Origin: Apoda limacodes
Lineage: Eukaryota; Arthropoda; Insecta; Lepidoptera; Limacodidae
Direction of reading: 5' to 3'
DNA length: 64,000 nt
NCBI GenBank assembly: GCA_946406115.1
Contig: OX291557.1
Coordinates: forward strand, 16,896,501-16,960,500
The position numbers were made by a program, and so were the translations under genes. Below the pieces are notes generated by a model, which was not told where the DNA came from, did no database searches, and saw only the letters and a program-made list of their open reading frames with translations. Positions 45,861 to 57,839 of this stretch are shown in pieces (within the stretch, counting starts at the first letter, position 1; each line of letters starts with the position of its first letter).

Positions 45861-46927
45861 TTTATTTTGATTGCGGACAAAATTAAGCTTAGATAGCCAC
45901 TTTGGTTATCATTAAAGTTTACGTTACGGCTTACGGCTATCGTCTATTTCGAATTAATACTGAGTCCAATGGACAGTATAGATAAAATCAGTACCTACCT
46001 ACATACACACTTTGATTAGATGACACTATCTTTCTACTAAAACGATTTAAAACCAGTAAACAAATTGTTAACATTCTGTAACTACTAGCTAGGTCTATAA
46101 TCATTATCTAGTGTTATGTCACTAGTTATCGCGATAAGAAACTTACAAAAGGCAGCTTTGGGCAAATTTTATTGCAATTATCAATTTATTGTTAAATTGC
46201 AATTAAATGTTGCCCAACACTGGTATACGGGAACACTGTCGCGGAATAAAAAGCATTATATTTCCTTTTCAGTCCTTCAGTTATCTAACAGACTATCTCT
46301 TTTAGTTAGTATACGGATAATCTATAAATAAATATCTTAGCAATTATTATTACATTATTAATATTATTACATTTAATTTTAGTAAGTTAAGGTATAGATA
46401 ATTGAAATTACTAATGTGGTACTATTACATTTCAAATATTTTGTATGACAGAACAAACAAAAAACCAAAGGAACTACCTGCTAATTGTCCTGACCCTTAA
46501 AAGTTTCGTATAGCCTGGCAAAAATCGTTTTTTTTTTTATCAACATGCGAGCTTAACCCTCTGGCCTCCGTCCAAACCCTTCCCTAACCTCTATAGAAAA
46601 ACTTTAATAGTTAAAACGGATAATGTGTGTGTCTGTGTATAGTGTGTTTTTTTTTACTTGTGAGTATAAGAAGAGGGTAATAAAAAATAGCGTTATATCA
46701 TCCCTCCCTTCATTACAAGAATATGTCGCGAGGGTCAGATCCTGTGAGTGTGTTAGTATGTGTGTTTGCATCTACAGTTTTGCCGTAAAATTTGTTTTTT
46801 TATCTATCATTTTTTACCAATAATTTAAAAAGAACCACTTGAAATCAAATCATCTATAGCAGCAAAATATGTTCGAATCGTCTAATTGGAAATTCAAAGT
46901 AGCATTGTCTTATTGGGAATTCGTTTT

Positions 46928-47300
46928 TTTAGAGTTCCGTAACCATGGGGTCCTTAATGCTAATGCTTTTAATTACAAACAGTCTACGCTGTGTATCTGT
47001 CTGTCTGTCCTACCATTAGTGAACTTAGACTGAAGTAGGTAGAAACCAGAATTTTTCACAAAATATTTTGGCAAATATTTATAGTAAATTCCTAAAAAAC
47101 AAACAGAAAGTAAAAATTTAAGGGGAATCTCTATACATGACGATCTTGGTGTTTTTGCTGTATCGTAAAAGAAGTAACATTAACAACATCCAAACTTAAA
47201 ACTTTATAACTTAAGCTCTGTAGTAAAACAATAAATTAATAAAGACCAGTCAAGTACGAGATTTCTGCGGTAGTGCGGAACCCTCTGTGTGTGAAATTTC
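46928..47300 (-). repeat. Dispersed repeat (GAGTTCCGTA family), diverged
   Basis: It starts TTTTTTAGAGTTCCGTAACC, has TCTGTCTGTCTGTCC near 46998, and ends near GTGCGGAACCCTCTGTGTGT. It is the opposite-strand version of 22322-22612 with a longer AT-rich interior. Confidence 0.55.
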
Positions 47301-48023
47301 GTCAAAATAAGCAAATAACGAGAGTCACAGGGATAACTTATTTCCGTGGGAACTCTTGATTGAAATAAAAATTATCCAATGTCCTAATCCAGGACACAGT
47401 ATATTTATGATATATCTTCTTCAGTTTGACAATCTGTTTTGGAATCCGTTTAAGCCTTTACTTTAGCCATAATTTCATAATACTATTACAAAGGCTGTAC
47501 TAAAATAATAAATTACGTAACAATGGAACTATTTAGTTACATCCTTATAAAAACAATAAAATTGTACACTTTTGATATATATCAATATATATTTATTTAA
47601 CATATTAATAACAAAACATTTAATTTTACTTAAATTGTTTGGCCAGGATCCATGGTATACATATACCCATTGTGAGCCATAAAAATAATCAAATATATTC
47701 GTTCCATCTCATTTGGTGTCGTCTTAAACGATTTCTCTCGTCCGGCCTTTATTACCGAAAACATAACTCCTCATTTTCTTTTTTATCCCCTACTCACTCG
47801 GCAGTTTGGACATAAACCCATGCAGGGGTCGCGGATGCATGTACTTATAAACTAGTAAATAAACGTGGCTGCACTCGTTTACGGGATTTAACTTGTTTTT
47901 TAACAAGTTTATGGAAAAAACCAATTAGAAAAACAGTAAAAAAATTATGTAGTTGCACATTAGTGAGTATTCACATCTGTAGATAGTACATAACCAGTCT
48001 GTTAACCTGGTGTTTCAAAGAAA

Positions 48024-48290
48024 ACTAGCTTTTACCAGCAGCTCTATCCACCCTAAATTTGGTTGTCGGCGTGAGATTTCTACGGCAACTCCTTGATAAT
48101 ACTAAAAAAGGTTGCAATTATAGCAAGCAAGCTATAACTGTATATAAATACTATAGTTCGATCAAGTGGAATTCGGTTATAGTTATTCCTGTGGGAACTT
48201 TTAAATTTTACCGGATATGAAGTATGTCCTTCTCCGTCTCTTCAACTATCTATGTACCAGATTTCATGCTGCGTGATTGAATAAAGAACA
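48024..48290 (-). mobile_element. Helitron-like (Lep1-type) element
   Basis: The plus strand starts ACTAGCTTTTACCAGCAGCT and carries GAGATTTCTACGGCAACTCC, GTTATTCCTGTGGGAACTTT and GTCCTTCTCCGTCTCTTCAA. It ends near GCGTGATTGAATAAAG. It is the cleanest minus copy and the reference used for the split copy at 5325-5800. Confidence 0.8.
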
Positions 48291-48352
48291 ATCAAACTTA
48301 CGAACTTTCACAACGAAAATATTTGTATAAAATAGGTATTCTTCAACACCTT

Positions 48353-48495
48353 AGTCTGTCACTGAATATAAGGAATTAGGTACTAACCATATTTTCCGGC
48401 ACCATAGGTCTGTTACGAAGTGTAACGAATTACTAACCATATTTTGGCACCATAGGTTTGTTACTTAAATATAAGGACTTACTAACCATGTTTTT
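48353..48495. repeat. Tandem repeat, ~50-bp unit, ~2.7 copies
   Basis: ACTAACCATATTTT then GGCACCATAGGTCTGTTAC recurs at roughly 50-bp steps (48356, 48410, 48460), with small indels. The last copy ends in ACTAACCATGTTTT. It directly follows a Helitron-like copy by about 60 bp. Confidence 0.8.
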
Positions 48496-49635
48496 TATAT
48501 ATCATAAAATAAAAATTAACAATGACAGCTGAAAAAAAATTCGGCCACAATAAGATTTGTAAATACGCGTAAGAAGTTTACAGACATTGGTGATATAGTG
48601 TGGAAATGAAGGCCTTGATATTTTTTTAAATTTAAGTTGAGTTTTTTATTTTATAATCATTACTGTTTTTCATTCTTCAGTAGAAGATTGATTAAAGAGG
48701 CTTTGTTACATTAATACAAGTAATTTCGTCCGTTTTCCAACTGATACATCAAACTTAACATTTCACTTTCCATTTGATACCTCAAAACATTTTTTCTTTT
48801 CCCATTTAATGTATTAAAACTTTGTAATATACATGTAATTAGCGTTTAATGAATTTATATACTAAAAATACAACTTTGAAGCACTTACATTAAATTAAAT
48901 AAACTAAATTATGGTACATTGTGTATTAAGGGTGTTAAGGAGAAAATTACTAACGAGATGCTATTTAGTTTAATGACTCGAGTCTGTAATTTCCGTACAG
49001 CCCATGTTACACAAATAAATAAAAATGCAAGGTAAATAAATAATTAAATATATTTAATTTAATTTAGGCACTATAAAGAAAATACAGCTTAATTTATTAA
49101 CTTTTAGACTCATTTTATTTTATTGTTTTGTAAAATATAATACACCAACAAAAGTCTATTTCATTGAATAAAAATATAGATTTCACACCGAAACTTTCGG
49201 TTAGGTTCATACATGTATAGAGCGTTTTATTTATCAGTGAGAGGCCACATATTGTGAGGGGACGGGATTTTTTTCTCGTCTAATGCGGTTAATTTCCTTT
49301 TTCCTCTTTATTTATAGTAATCCCTTTATAAGGTGATTACGGAAATGTGTTTTTGTGGACGTAAAAGAGCGCAGTATGGGGTCTTACACGTAGCTGTGGG
49401 TATCCACCGTTCTTTACGGGACTTTGTGGTTCGGGGTGTTGGAAAAATAGAAAAATGTCGAGTGTAGATTGATATACATACTTTATTATGTCTTCTTACA
49501 TAAAATCTTATCAGAGTTTTCACTCGAGGTAGTGTAAGGAAATGCCAAATTATTTCAACATAACAAAACCACGAAAGTTGCCTAATCATTCATAATGTAT
49601 CAATAAATAAGTCAGTCGGTGGTGAGGTTACGATT

Positions 49636-49850
49636 TCACCTTGCGTCCTGAGTGGCGCAGGGTTCAAGACTCGCGTGTGCCAATTTTTTTTTCTTATCTT
49701 TGCAAGTACATTGATCATTCAGACCACACCGCTAAGCCGAAAAAAAAAACACATATGTGAAGTCCACTGAGCACGCGTGTGGACTATGGCCCAAATGTAG
49801 GGCGTGACCTGGCAGTGGCGACGTATGAGGCTGATAAGGAGAGACTACTT
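49636..49850 (+). repeat. SINE or retroposon with tRNA-like head
   Basis: CGTCCTGAGTGGCGCAGGGT plus GTTCAAGACTCGC resembles a decayed tRNA head. The tail GCACGCGTGTGGACTATGGC, then GGCAGTGGCGACGTATGAGG, is the common lepidopteran retroposon 3' region. Poly(T) and poly(A) runs lie inside. About 215 bp; different family from 17071-17310. Confidence 0.6.
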
Positions 49851-50385
49851 GACTAAGCAATCGCGATTGTCAAAAAAGTTAGCCAAATATTTACTTTCTA
49901 CTCTTATCTTTTCTCAGTGAGACTGAGGCGGAAATAGTAAAAACACCAAGGCGACTACAAGCTAATACCAAAAACATCTAGAAAACTCATAAAAGAAACA
50001 ATAGGAACTAAGAAGACTTACGTATATTACATATTTACGAATTACAACCTTGACCTAAGAACGATAAATATTTATAGTAAATAAATTTGGCAGCGAAGAC
50101 GCACAATGGTCGTCTCGCATCAGGTAAACTGAAAATTTAAACAGATTAAAATTCGCTACAGACGCCGATAGTTTCTGCAAGGTCATATTATGCATTGACA
50201 AACACCAAATTTGCATTTTTACGTACCATTTTATTATATTTTGTTTGGTTCAGTACACAAATCGAATAGGTAACACGTGTACTAACTTAGATTTATGGAA
50301 GGTAACAAAAACCTTTAAATTGTGTTTTGTAAGTCCAAAAATATTTTTTTTCTACTCAAAATATGGTAGGTTTTTCCATAAAACC

Positions 50386-50530
50386 GGCCAAGACCATGTC
50401 GGTCCATGCTCAGTAATGGGTTCCGTAGCCATTAATACTATTTGACTTCAGTGAGTCTGTTTGATTTTTTAGAGTAATTTTAAGTCTATGTATTAGAATT
50501 CTAGATTTTTCCGAACCTTATGACAAAAAA
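50386..50530 (+). repeat. Dispersed repeat (GGCCAAGACCATGTCGG family)
   Basis: ACCGGCCAAGACCATGTCGG, CCATGCTCAGTAATGGGTTC and CGTAGCC match a moth repeat that I recall starting GGCCAAGAGCGTGTCGG. It fades into AT-rich sequence after about 140 bp. A shorter piece is at 59897-59945. Confidence 0.5.
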
Positions 50531-50948
50531 TCTAGTCGGTCTGATCGTTTGTATATATATGTACAAGCTAATAACTCTACCACTCTCCTATTAATATTGT
50601 AGAGATTTTAAGACATTTTTTAAGTGTAGCTCTCCTTATAAGAATTTAATGATGAAATTATTTATCACGAATCCCACCATGTAGGCTGTTTTAGATGTTT
50701 CTTAAAAAATGCCATATGTAAATATTTTAATTAACTTAGTTTCGCAGATGTACATTAGCTGCCAAAGTCATTAATTTTGTGACCTGACGTAAGTGGCACT
50801 CACTTATTTAAAATGTTTCCAAAAAAAATATACGGCGTCTAAGTTATTTTTATTTTACTTACCTTATAACTATTCAAATAACGAAGGGTTCAAGAGTAAC
50901 CAAAAGTTATTTTGTTTATCAAAATCAGTTATGTCTATTCTTAGCGAC

Positions 50949-51183
50949 ACGTGACTCTGTTAGTTAAAGCGACTGTCTGAGGATACGAGTAGCGCGGGTT
51001 CCATCCCAGAGCAAGACAAAATTTTGTGTACAAAACATTTGTGTTTGCTTAGAGTCTGGGTGTTTTTTTTTATGTATACCCATAACATGTATAATTTATA
51101 AAAAAAATTAAAGATATTTATATACGTAAAGTTCTGGTCCAGATCGCGCTGTGTGTAATATCCAGGACATTTATTATTATTTA
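50949..51183 (+). repeat. tRNA-derived SINE (third head type)
   Basis: ACGTGACTCTGTTAGTTAAA and box B-like GCGGGTTCCATCCCAG form the head. The body is the same as in the other SINEs (ACATTTGTGTTTGC, AGAGTCTGGGTG, then GATCGCGCTGTGTGTAATAT). It is decayed, with an expanded T run at about 51062. Confidence 0.7.
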
Positions 51184-51224
51184 CTATAATTTGACGTTAA
51201 TTTCCTTTTTTGGTTCTCTTGACT

Positions 51225-51338
51225 ACAGTTTCCTCGCGTAGATCGGTTGGCACATAAGTCTTACAGCTTCCTCACGTAGGCCAGTTGCCACGTAATTCTT
51301 ATAGCTTCCTCGCGTAGGCTGGTTGCTACATAATTTAA
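51225..51338. repeat. Tandem repeat, 38-bp unit x 3
   Basis: Units at 51225, 51263 and 51301, exactly 38 bp apart, read ACAGCTTCCTCACGTAGGCC then AGTTGCCACGTAATTCTT with several substitutions. It is GC-richer than the flanks. It lies just after the SINE at 50949-51183. Non-coding. Confidence 0.9.
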
Positions 51339-51339
51339 A

Positions 51340-52316
51340 TTTTAATTTCTCAAATAGAACCACTAAAATAATCCAGATACGGATTTAAATATTATTTTCA
51401 ACAAAGTAAATTATTTAGAGGCATTTTTCGTGAGTACCTAATACACAACATAGTTAAGGTATCAAAAACTCAAACCAACTCCGCGGCTCTCTGCCCTTCG
51501 AGCATTGAACCCACATCCCTTCGCATATATAATTGCATCTTTTTGACTGAAAAATACCCATTGCCTCGAGCACTGATTTACGCATCCTAGGTGTGCAATA
51601 ATATCGCTGGCTAAGAAAAATGTATTTTATTAACAGACGACGAAAAGTGTATCTTAACTTTACAGTGTTAAAGTAGATTTTTCCTTTGTTTATTTTAATA
51701 AACAAACCATATTTGCTAAAAACGTTGAGTAAAGAAAGTGCGTGGGGAGATCTCACCCTCATTTTTTCGGGGCATCTTTTCTTGCGCGTCCTTAATTTAT
51801 ATAAAAATATTTTGACTCACCCAACGCCTTTGAACATAACAAAATTTTCTAATAAAAAACTAAATTATTACTAAACTACATGGGTATAATGACTAATGAT
51901 GTTTTATTTGATTTATTAGTACTTTCTATCCCTTATTTTAGTAAATTTCGTTCATATCGTAGGTTTGGACCAAAATCTTAACGTTGTAAATTAAGCTTTT
52001 TGTCCAAACTTGGTCTGTTAACATATGTGTACAATATAGATTGCAATTTAGGAGCTTTCATTTACAATCAAAATTAAAAACATAAAACTACGATTCAAGT
52101 TTTAGCAGCACTTAAATAAGAACATTGATACCTTTAACTTAGTAAAGGTACTAAGTATGTACTTTACATAACTTTTTCTGTCTTACATACCTACTATTCA
52201 CTACTGGGCGTATGCAGGCAGGTTAGATTTTTGTTTCTTACTGAAATCGTAATGATTAAGGTAAACTATAATAAATCTAGAAGTTTGATGTAGACAATAA
52301 ATCCAAAGCAAGTTTT
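51340..52316. other. AT-rich stretch, nothing recognised
   Basis: An open frame on the minus strand (51454-51762) has no recognisable domain and no clear splice context. The rest is AT-rich. Confidence 0.4.
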
Positions 52317-52362
52317 ATGTATATATATATACATATATATATTTGTATATATAATAGATCGA
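52317..52362. repeat. AT-rich microsatellite
   Basis: An imperfect (TA)n tract, TGTATATATATATACATATA, is followed by more TA steps. Similar shorter tracts occur at 2943-2957 and 25518-25533. Confidence 0.85.
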
Positions 52363-52499
52363 TATTTATTACCTAGATATAGTAAAAGATTAAATTCTTC
52401 AAATCTAAAAAATATTAAATAACAAGTCAATATTTACGAAACTTCACACTTTTATTTAAAAAAAGAAAATTATTTATCTACAAAAAGAATTTCTTATTT

Positions 52500-52730
52500 C
52501 ATTGACTTTCTTTACCAGGATCGTTATTAAAAATATATCCTCCGTTCCCCTCCCAAAGAAAGTTGACTCATAATAAAGGCCGGTATAATTTTTCCTTTTA
52601 AAACTTTTTGATTAGATAAAATAATAGGGAGGCGAGGGAGGATCGGTACAGTGCCCGCGGCGATGTGCCAATATCAGCATTATTCTAATTGTTGTTGCTG
52701 AGAACACATTTACATTTCTTTTTATTTCAG
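52500..52730. promoter_or_regulatory. Candidate cis-regulatory island
   Basis: GC-richer blocks (CTCCGTTCCCCTCCC, GGGAGGCGAGGGAGGATCGG, GTGCCCGCGGCGATGTGCC) alternate with AAGTTGACTCATAATAAAGG (an AP-1-like TGACTCA) and TTCTAATTGTTG. CATTTCTTTTTATTTCAG at 52713-52730 is an acceptor-like word but is followed by no useful open frame. Confidence 0.25.
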
Positions 52731-52846
52731 AAAAGAAGGCTGCCTTAGTTAACTAGTTTATTTTCTTTTTTTTTTCTTTTCCACTGAATATTCAACAATA
52801 TTTATTTTAATAATGTTAAAATTTATAATAATGACGTATCAGTAAA

Positions 52847-52945
52847 GTGCGCCAAGGGTACCTTAGCTTGTAAGATACTAATAAGCTGACTTAGGTAACA
52901 AGTTTATTTTTTATTATCATTTTATGGAACCTCAACTTAGCGCAC
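52847..52945. repeat. Short inverted-repeat-bounded element
   Basis: GTGCGCCAAG (52847-52856) and CTTAGCGCAC (52936-52945) are inverted with one mismatch and enclose 79 bp of AT-rich sequence. It may be a tiny MITE or chance. Confidence 0.35.
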
Positions 52946-52949
52946 CCAC

Positions 52950-54460
52950 TTGGCTGTTTTTTTATTAATTATGTACTCTTTTTATTTACTTCATAATAAA
53001 GCCTGGCAACACTGTTCATAACTCATTTTAACCAGTCCTGCTTAAATATTTCAATCTGTATTTCAAATTCCATTTTTGAAAAATATAAACCAATCAAAAA
53101 GATCATTTAATTTACATATATCTTTAGGAATATATATACAGTCCAAAAAACTTTACCTTCACCGAAGTCGGTATCAATAGCAGATACACACAGATAGCAA
53201 GTGTTGTTATAATAATAAGAACATTATTTTTCTTTTTACGAAATCTTAAACCAGGTGGAAAAAGTATACTCGAAAAATCAATATACTAAATTAAATTGCG
53301 TGCTCATGTCCAAACACGATCTATTTAAAAAAAAACATCGACATTTGGTTTTGACATGTCCTTAAAATAAGATTGTTTGGTGTCCCCTGCGTCACCTTGT
53401 TTGTACAGATTTTGAATTAGTCCCTTTTTTATTAAGTTTACTATCCACAATCCTCACGTAAAAAATGTTACAAGTTAAGATCAGAATAATTATACTTTAG
53501 CTTTTCACTTTCAACAACAAAAAGAAAAACTAACAATAAACTAATTTAAATGCATAGGTACATTTTTGATTTAAATATAGATATGCAGGTACGTATCATT
53601 AAAAGGTCTTTACAAATTTATCGATTTTTATTTAAATGACAAACAAACAAATGATACAATTCGATTTTTTTTTTAATAAATAAAATAAGATTAAAATAAT
53701 AAATAGAGTTATTAAAATTTTCAGTGAAACTAACCATAAGTAATATGAAATAGCTTGCAATTTATACACCTTAAGAAAGGTTTCTATTTTTATGTTATTT
53801 ATTGGTTTCTTACGCAAAACTGAAAAATAAATGCATAAAAACAGGTATAGGTAGCTCATACTTAACAGATTGTTACGTATGGGCTACACGGTAGGTACGT
53901 ACGTGCGAGATAATAAATTAATTATATCGTTGTATTCGTTGTAATTTTTCGCTGGTTAGCACGGTTTTATGACTAACACTGGCAAAATTATTGAAAACTA
54001 GTCCTTTGGTCGCTGCGATTTTGGTAGTAGAAAAACTTTTTGTGAGAACTCCTAATTGATATAGATAGAATATTTTATGTCTATCCGGGATATTGTAAAC
54101 ATATGTGTGTGATAAATTTATCCGTGTATAAAAAAACATACAAACATCTTCGCAAACTTGCACATTAATAACATTATTGGGACACTCTGTTAAATTAGGG
54201 GGAATTAACAAATGTATTCATAGTTTTAACAAGATCTGTACAAAAACCTAAGTGTACCCGAGCAAAGTCAGAGTCAGAAAATTAATAAACAGAAGTGCCT
54301 TTTATATGAAATATCATCACAGACATGATATGGAATGTTCCGGTATTCCTATTTAGTAGCTCTTTACTAAAACCGAGGTATATGTGGAAGAAATAATATT
54401 TTTTGTACCACTGGCAACCTCAAGTTTTTGTCAAAAACCAAGTATAATGACTCCCCAAAA
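52950..54460. other. AT-rich stretch, nothing recognised
   Basis: No gene; open frames at 53632-53859 and 53918-54211 are AT-driven. No repeat family recognised. Confidence 0.45.
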
Positions 54461-54469
54461 GTATAAAAT

Positions 54470-54700
54470 GTCACAAATACATTACGCGCCCCGCTTTAGG
54501 GTTGTCCCCTGTTTTCAATTTAAACCGTTTGACAAGCCGCGCGTCGAACGCAGCTATGGCCTTTCCGATGCCGTACAATGCCAGTTTTCAATAAGATTGG
54601 TTACACTACACTAAGCAATGCAATCAATCAAAATTGCATCGGTCCATCGGCTCCGACGCACGCTCGACGGTTACCGCTCGCCCCAGCCTATTTATACTAA
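54470..54700. promoter_or_regulatory. Candidate cis-regulatory island
   Basis: The island is GC-rich (ATTACGCGCCCCGCTTTAGG, AAGCCGCGCGTCGAACGCAG, CGCACGCTCGACGGTTACCG). Its core ATGCAATCAATCAAAATTGCAT spans about 54618-54639, with inverted ATGCAAT/ATTGCAT ends around the Pbx/Hox-type word ATCAATCAA. Conservation untested. Confidence 0.3.
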
Positions 54701-54828
54701 ATATTTTTTGTAAGGAACCTTAATCTAGTGATAACTTCCATTCCATGTAAATACACAGATTTGTTTTCTAATCTTCAAATTTCCTTTTTTTGTTTTGATT
54801 TTCATTTACCCCAAATATCTTTACTACC

Positions 54829-55103
54829 TACTAATATTATAAATGTGAAAGTATGTCTGGATGGATGTTTGTTACTCAATCACGCATCAACTACTAGAAG
54901 AATCGGGATAAAACTTGGCATGCATATAGGTAAGGGCCTGGAATAGCATATAGGTTACTTTTATAAAGAAAAACCGCGGAAATAACTTTGTATAACGAAG
55001 TAAAACGAATTATAGCTTGCTATAGAATACTTTATTAGTATTATTAAGGAGTTCCACGCAGATAGCCGAGTTAAGGGGGGCGGAGACGCTGGCAAAGTAT
55101 AGT
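54829..55103 (+). mobile_element. Helitron-like (Lep1-type) element, first of a tandem pair
   Basis: It starts CTACTAATATTATAAATGTG and has TTACTCAATCACGCATCAAC and AACTTGGCATGCATATAGGT. It ends GGGGGGCGGAGACGCTGGCA then AAGTATAGTA. The next copy begins at once. Confidence 0.8.
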
Positions 55104-55385
55104 AATATTATAAAAGCGAAAGTATGGGTGGATGTTACTTACTCGTAAGCACATCAGAACGGCTTAATGGATCTGGATGAAATTTGGCACAGAGATAGAT
55201 TATAGTTTGAAATAGCACTTATATAGGCTTAATTTCCGTGGAAATAACTATAATCGAATTCCACTTGATCGAACTATAGCTACAGCTATAGACTTATATA
55301 GCAAAAATTTTTTAGAATCAAAAGGCTCCCGTAGAAATCCCACAATAACCAAATTTAGGGCGGGCGGAGCCGCTGACAAAAGTTA
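55104..55385 (+). mobile_element. Helitron-like (Lep1-type) element, second of a tandem pair
   Basis: It starts with TATTATAAAAGCGAAAGTAT directly after the previous element. It has AGAACGGCTTAATGGATCTG, GAAATTTGGCACAGAGATAG and a GAACTATAGCTACAGCTATA near-palindrome, then GGGCGGGCGGAGCCGCTGAC. The junction has no spacer, as in the head-to-tail insertions known for Helitrons. Confidence 0.8.
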
Positions 55386-55573
55386 ATGCATTATAAACAG
55401 CAATTTTAGCTACTATGCAATAATAATTTTGTAATACTAACAAATGTTTTCTTTTGTTTAGATACTAAATTCTATAAAAAAGAAAATTATAGCAACTATG
55501 ATCTATTGGATCTTTTATATAGTTCCTTATACAGGCGCCACTCACAATTGGAATTATGCTACTACTGTAATTT

Positions 55574-55685
55574 TTAGAGTTCCGTACCCAAAGGGTAAAA
55601 AACGGGACCCTATGACTAAGACTCCGCTGTCCGCCCGTCCGTCCGTCACCAGGCTGTATATCATGAACCGTGGTTAGTTAGACAC
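55574..55685 (-). repeat. Dispersed repeat (GAGTTCCGTACCC family), truncated
   Basis: TAGAGTTCCGTACCCAAAGG, TAAAAAACGGGACCCTATG and CCGCCCGTCCGTCCGTCACC are the reverse complement of the right half of 22322-22612. Confidence 0.7.
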
Positions 55686-55689
55686 TTGA

Positions 55690-56570
55690 TTTTTTTTTTC
55701 TTACCGAGAACAACCGATAAGAAACTCAGCAGTTAATCTTTGGTATTTTTTTCAACTTTATATTAAGAGGGCGATATAGGCCAGAAAGCTAATTTCTGTA
55801 ATTTTAACGTTGTGTATGTGAATGTACTATAAATCACTAGATAATGTCATATACATTACTATGAGATATATATGTTATATACTTTTTAAGTAATTTATAC
55901 CGTAATGACGCCTTGAAACTTCAAATTTTTTGTATGGAATTTAACGTTATTACCGTTTTGTAGTCACATTTTTTTGACTTTTCGCTACAACTTAGAGTCT
56001 ATGCACTAGATAACAAGCTATTCTAATTATTTAACCAACTTTCATTACAAGCAAATGCAACATACACGCTTTAAAATTTTGCACAAGTGTTGAAACAACG
56101 GTCACTTCCAGATTTTTTATTGCATTAAATACAATAAATGAAAATCATTCAGTAAGGTAATGCACTAGACAAAAGCAAGTTTTATAACATATATTTATTT
56201 CAAAGCTTTAGATGCTATAGTTTAGCCACAAAATTTGCACAAAAACGGCGTATTTTCGCGGTCTGGCCTATACCCTAGCCTTAAAAGGAATATTCATAGA
56301 AAACACCTTAGATTTCTAGAACGAAAAGGTCTCTGAATTCCTGCGGCTTTTTAAAATTTGGTAATCTAACTTGTTGGGTCTCACAGTGCGTTCTCAGGAT
56401 CACCGTCTCCACTGTAACAGAAAAAATATTTCTTATTAATGACAGTCAAACTGTAAGAGTCTACGCGGAATCCTATTAGGGAGTTCAGGGCAGCGCCGCG
56501 GTGGCGCATAAAATTTTCGCATTTTGCAAGTTGTTTTTTTACCAGCTCTAAATAATTACCCTGTAGATTT
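55690..56570. other. AT-rich stretch, nothing recognised
   Basis: No gene. A short GC-richer patch at 56470-56515 (GTTCAGGGCAGCGCCGCGGT) has no match that I know. Confidence 0.4.
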
Positions 56571-56577
56571 ATATATT

Positions 56578-56790
56578 AGTAACCCCGCCAGGCCTCCAGT
56601 TGAACAAAAGGGGCTTAGGGCATAGTCTACCTTGCTGGCCTAGCGCAGATTGGATTGGGTAAAGGTTGTCAGGGAATTCAACTGTCTGAGTTTTCATAAC
56701 GTTCATGAGGCCTCTGATTTGACGTAACTTCTGGTATATGACAACCGCCAGAACCAACGATTTAACGTGCCCTCCGAAACACATAAGAGC
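56578..56790 (-). repeat. Retroposon tail, best-preserved minus copy
   Basis: The minus strand starts GTTTCGGAGGGCACGTTAAA, TCGTTGGTTCTGGCGGTTGT, and continues to GGCCTGGCGGGGTTACT. This is a very common lepidopteran retroposon 3' region. The open frame at 56569-56784 is an artefact of the repeat. Confidence 0.7.
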
Positions 56791-57484
56791 TATAAAAATA
56801 TAAAAAAAGAGCTATAAATACTTAAAAAAACCGGTAAATACAGGAAAATCCGGTCAACAGACAGTAGACTTGTTATACCGAACGGAAATAACTATACCTA
56901 AATAGTGCATGAAAATGTCAAGCAAACTTTAAACATAAGTAAATATTCAAAGTAGACCTCAAAATAGACGTTTACCAACATAAACTATAATTACCGCAAA
57001 GAAATTTAAAAAACAAAATATTCTATGTTAAATAAAAACTTGTTAGAAAGACAAATGAAGAAATGTTTCCGAGACACGAGCGGGGGCGTTCCTCATGCAT
57101 TCATAATTCACTAATTTGTTGTTTGAAACGGATTAAATTACAGACTTCCAATTATATTAGTATTAATGAGACCTTCCCACTTTTACCTTTACATTCATAC
57201 AGGGCAGTTTTTTAATATTTGTAATGAATATTTTTCCATACTTTAAACAAATTTTAGGACACTTATATCTTTACCAGACTAGTGAACGAATATGTGACTG
57301 TTAAGTTTAAATATACATAACAAAATAGTTTTGGTATGAATGTATTTTCCCTTTACATATTATCTAGTGCTTGAAGAAATCCATAAAAGTTATTTGATAT
57401 TTGTACATTGTATCAAAAGTATCATTCTAGATCCAAATTTGTTTGTTATAGTTTGTTCTTTTTTACTAAGCCGTCCTTCGTCCG

Positions 57485-57700
57485 CTCTATAAAGGCGCTG
57501 GCTTCTCCGTTAAGAAAGGCGGTTTAGGCCATAGTTCATTGTCAAGCTAGTGGCTACTCGACTGTCAACGGTTTCAAGCTGCCTATTATGCGTTTGACTT
57601 GGCTAAATCACCACCAGTATCGAATACCCTTCGAAGCACGGCAGAGAAAATTGTCCCACTAGAGCACTCTACCATCCAATGACTGACTGCACCTGAATCG
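57485..57700 (-). repeat. Retroposon tail, diverged
   Basis: The same order as 56578-56790 on the plus strand: GGCGGTTTAGGCCATAGTTC, TCGACTGTCAACGG, GCGTTTGACTTGGCTAAATC, CCCTTCGAAGCACGGC. Confidence 0.6.
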
Positions 57701-57839
57701 TTACCGATAGACAAATGTAATTGGACCGATTTATAATTGGCTCTTTTATTATATTTAATCTTATTAAAAAAATCACAAATTTAATCAAAAATCACGTAAG
57801 AATACAAATGTATCACGAAAAGCTCTGATCTACCTCAAC

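Noticed and set aside
50850..50880. Minus-strand GTAAGT preceded by AAG as a reverse-oriented ratchet site.
   Set aside because: It reads ATAAG|GTAAGT with no pyrimidine tract on that strand.
56555..56580. TACCCTGTAGAT as a miR-10-like sequence.
   Set aside because: The match stops after 12 bases, the rest of the mature sequence is absent, and no hairpin partner is present.
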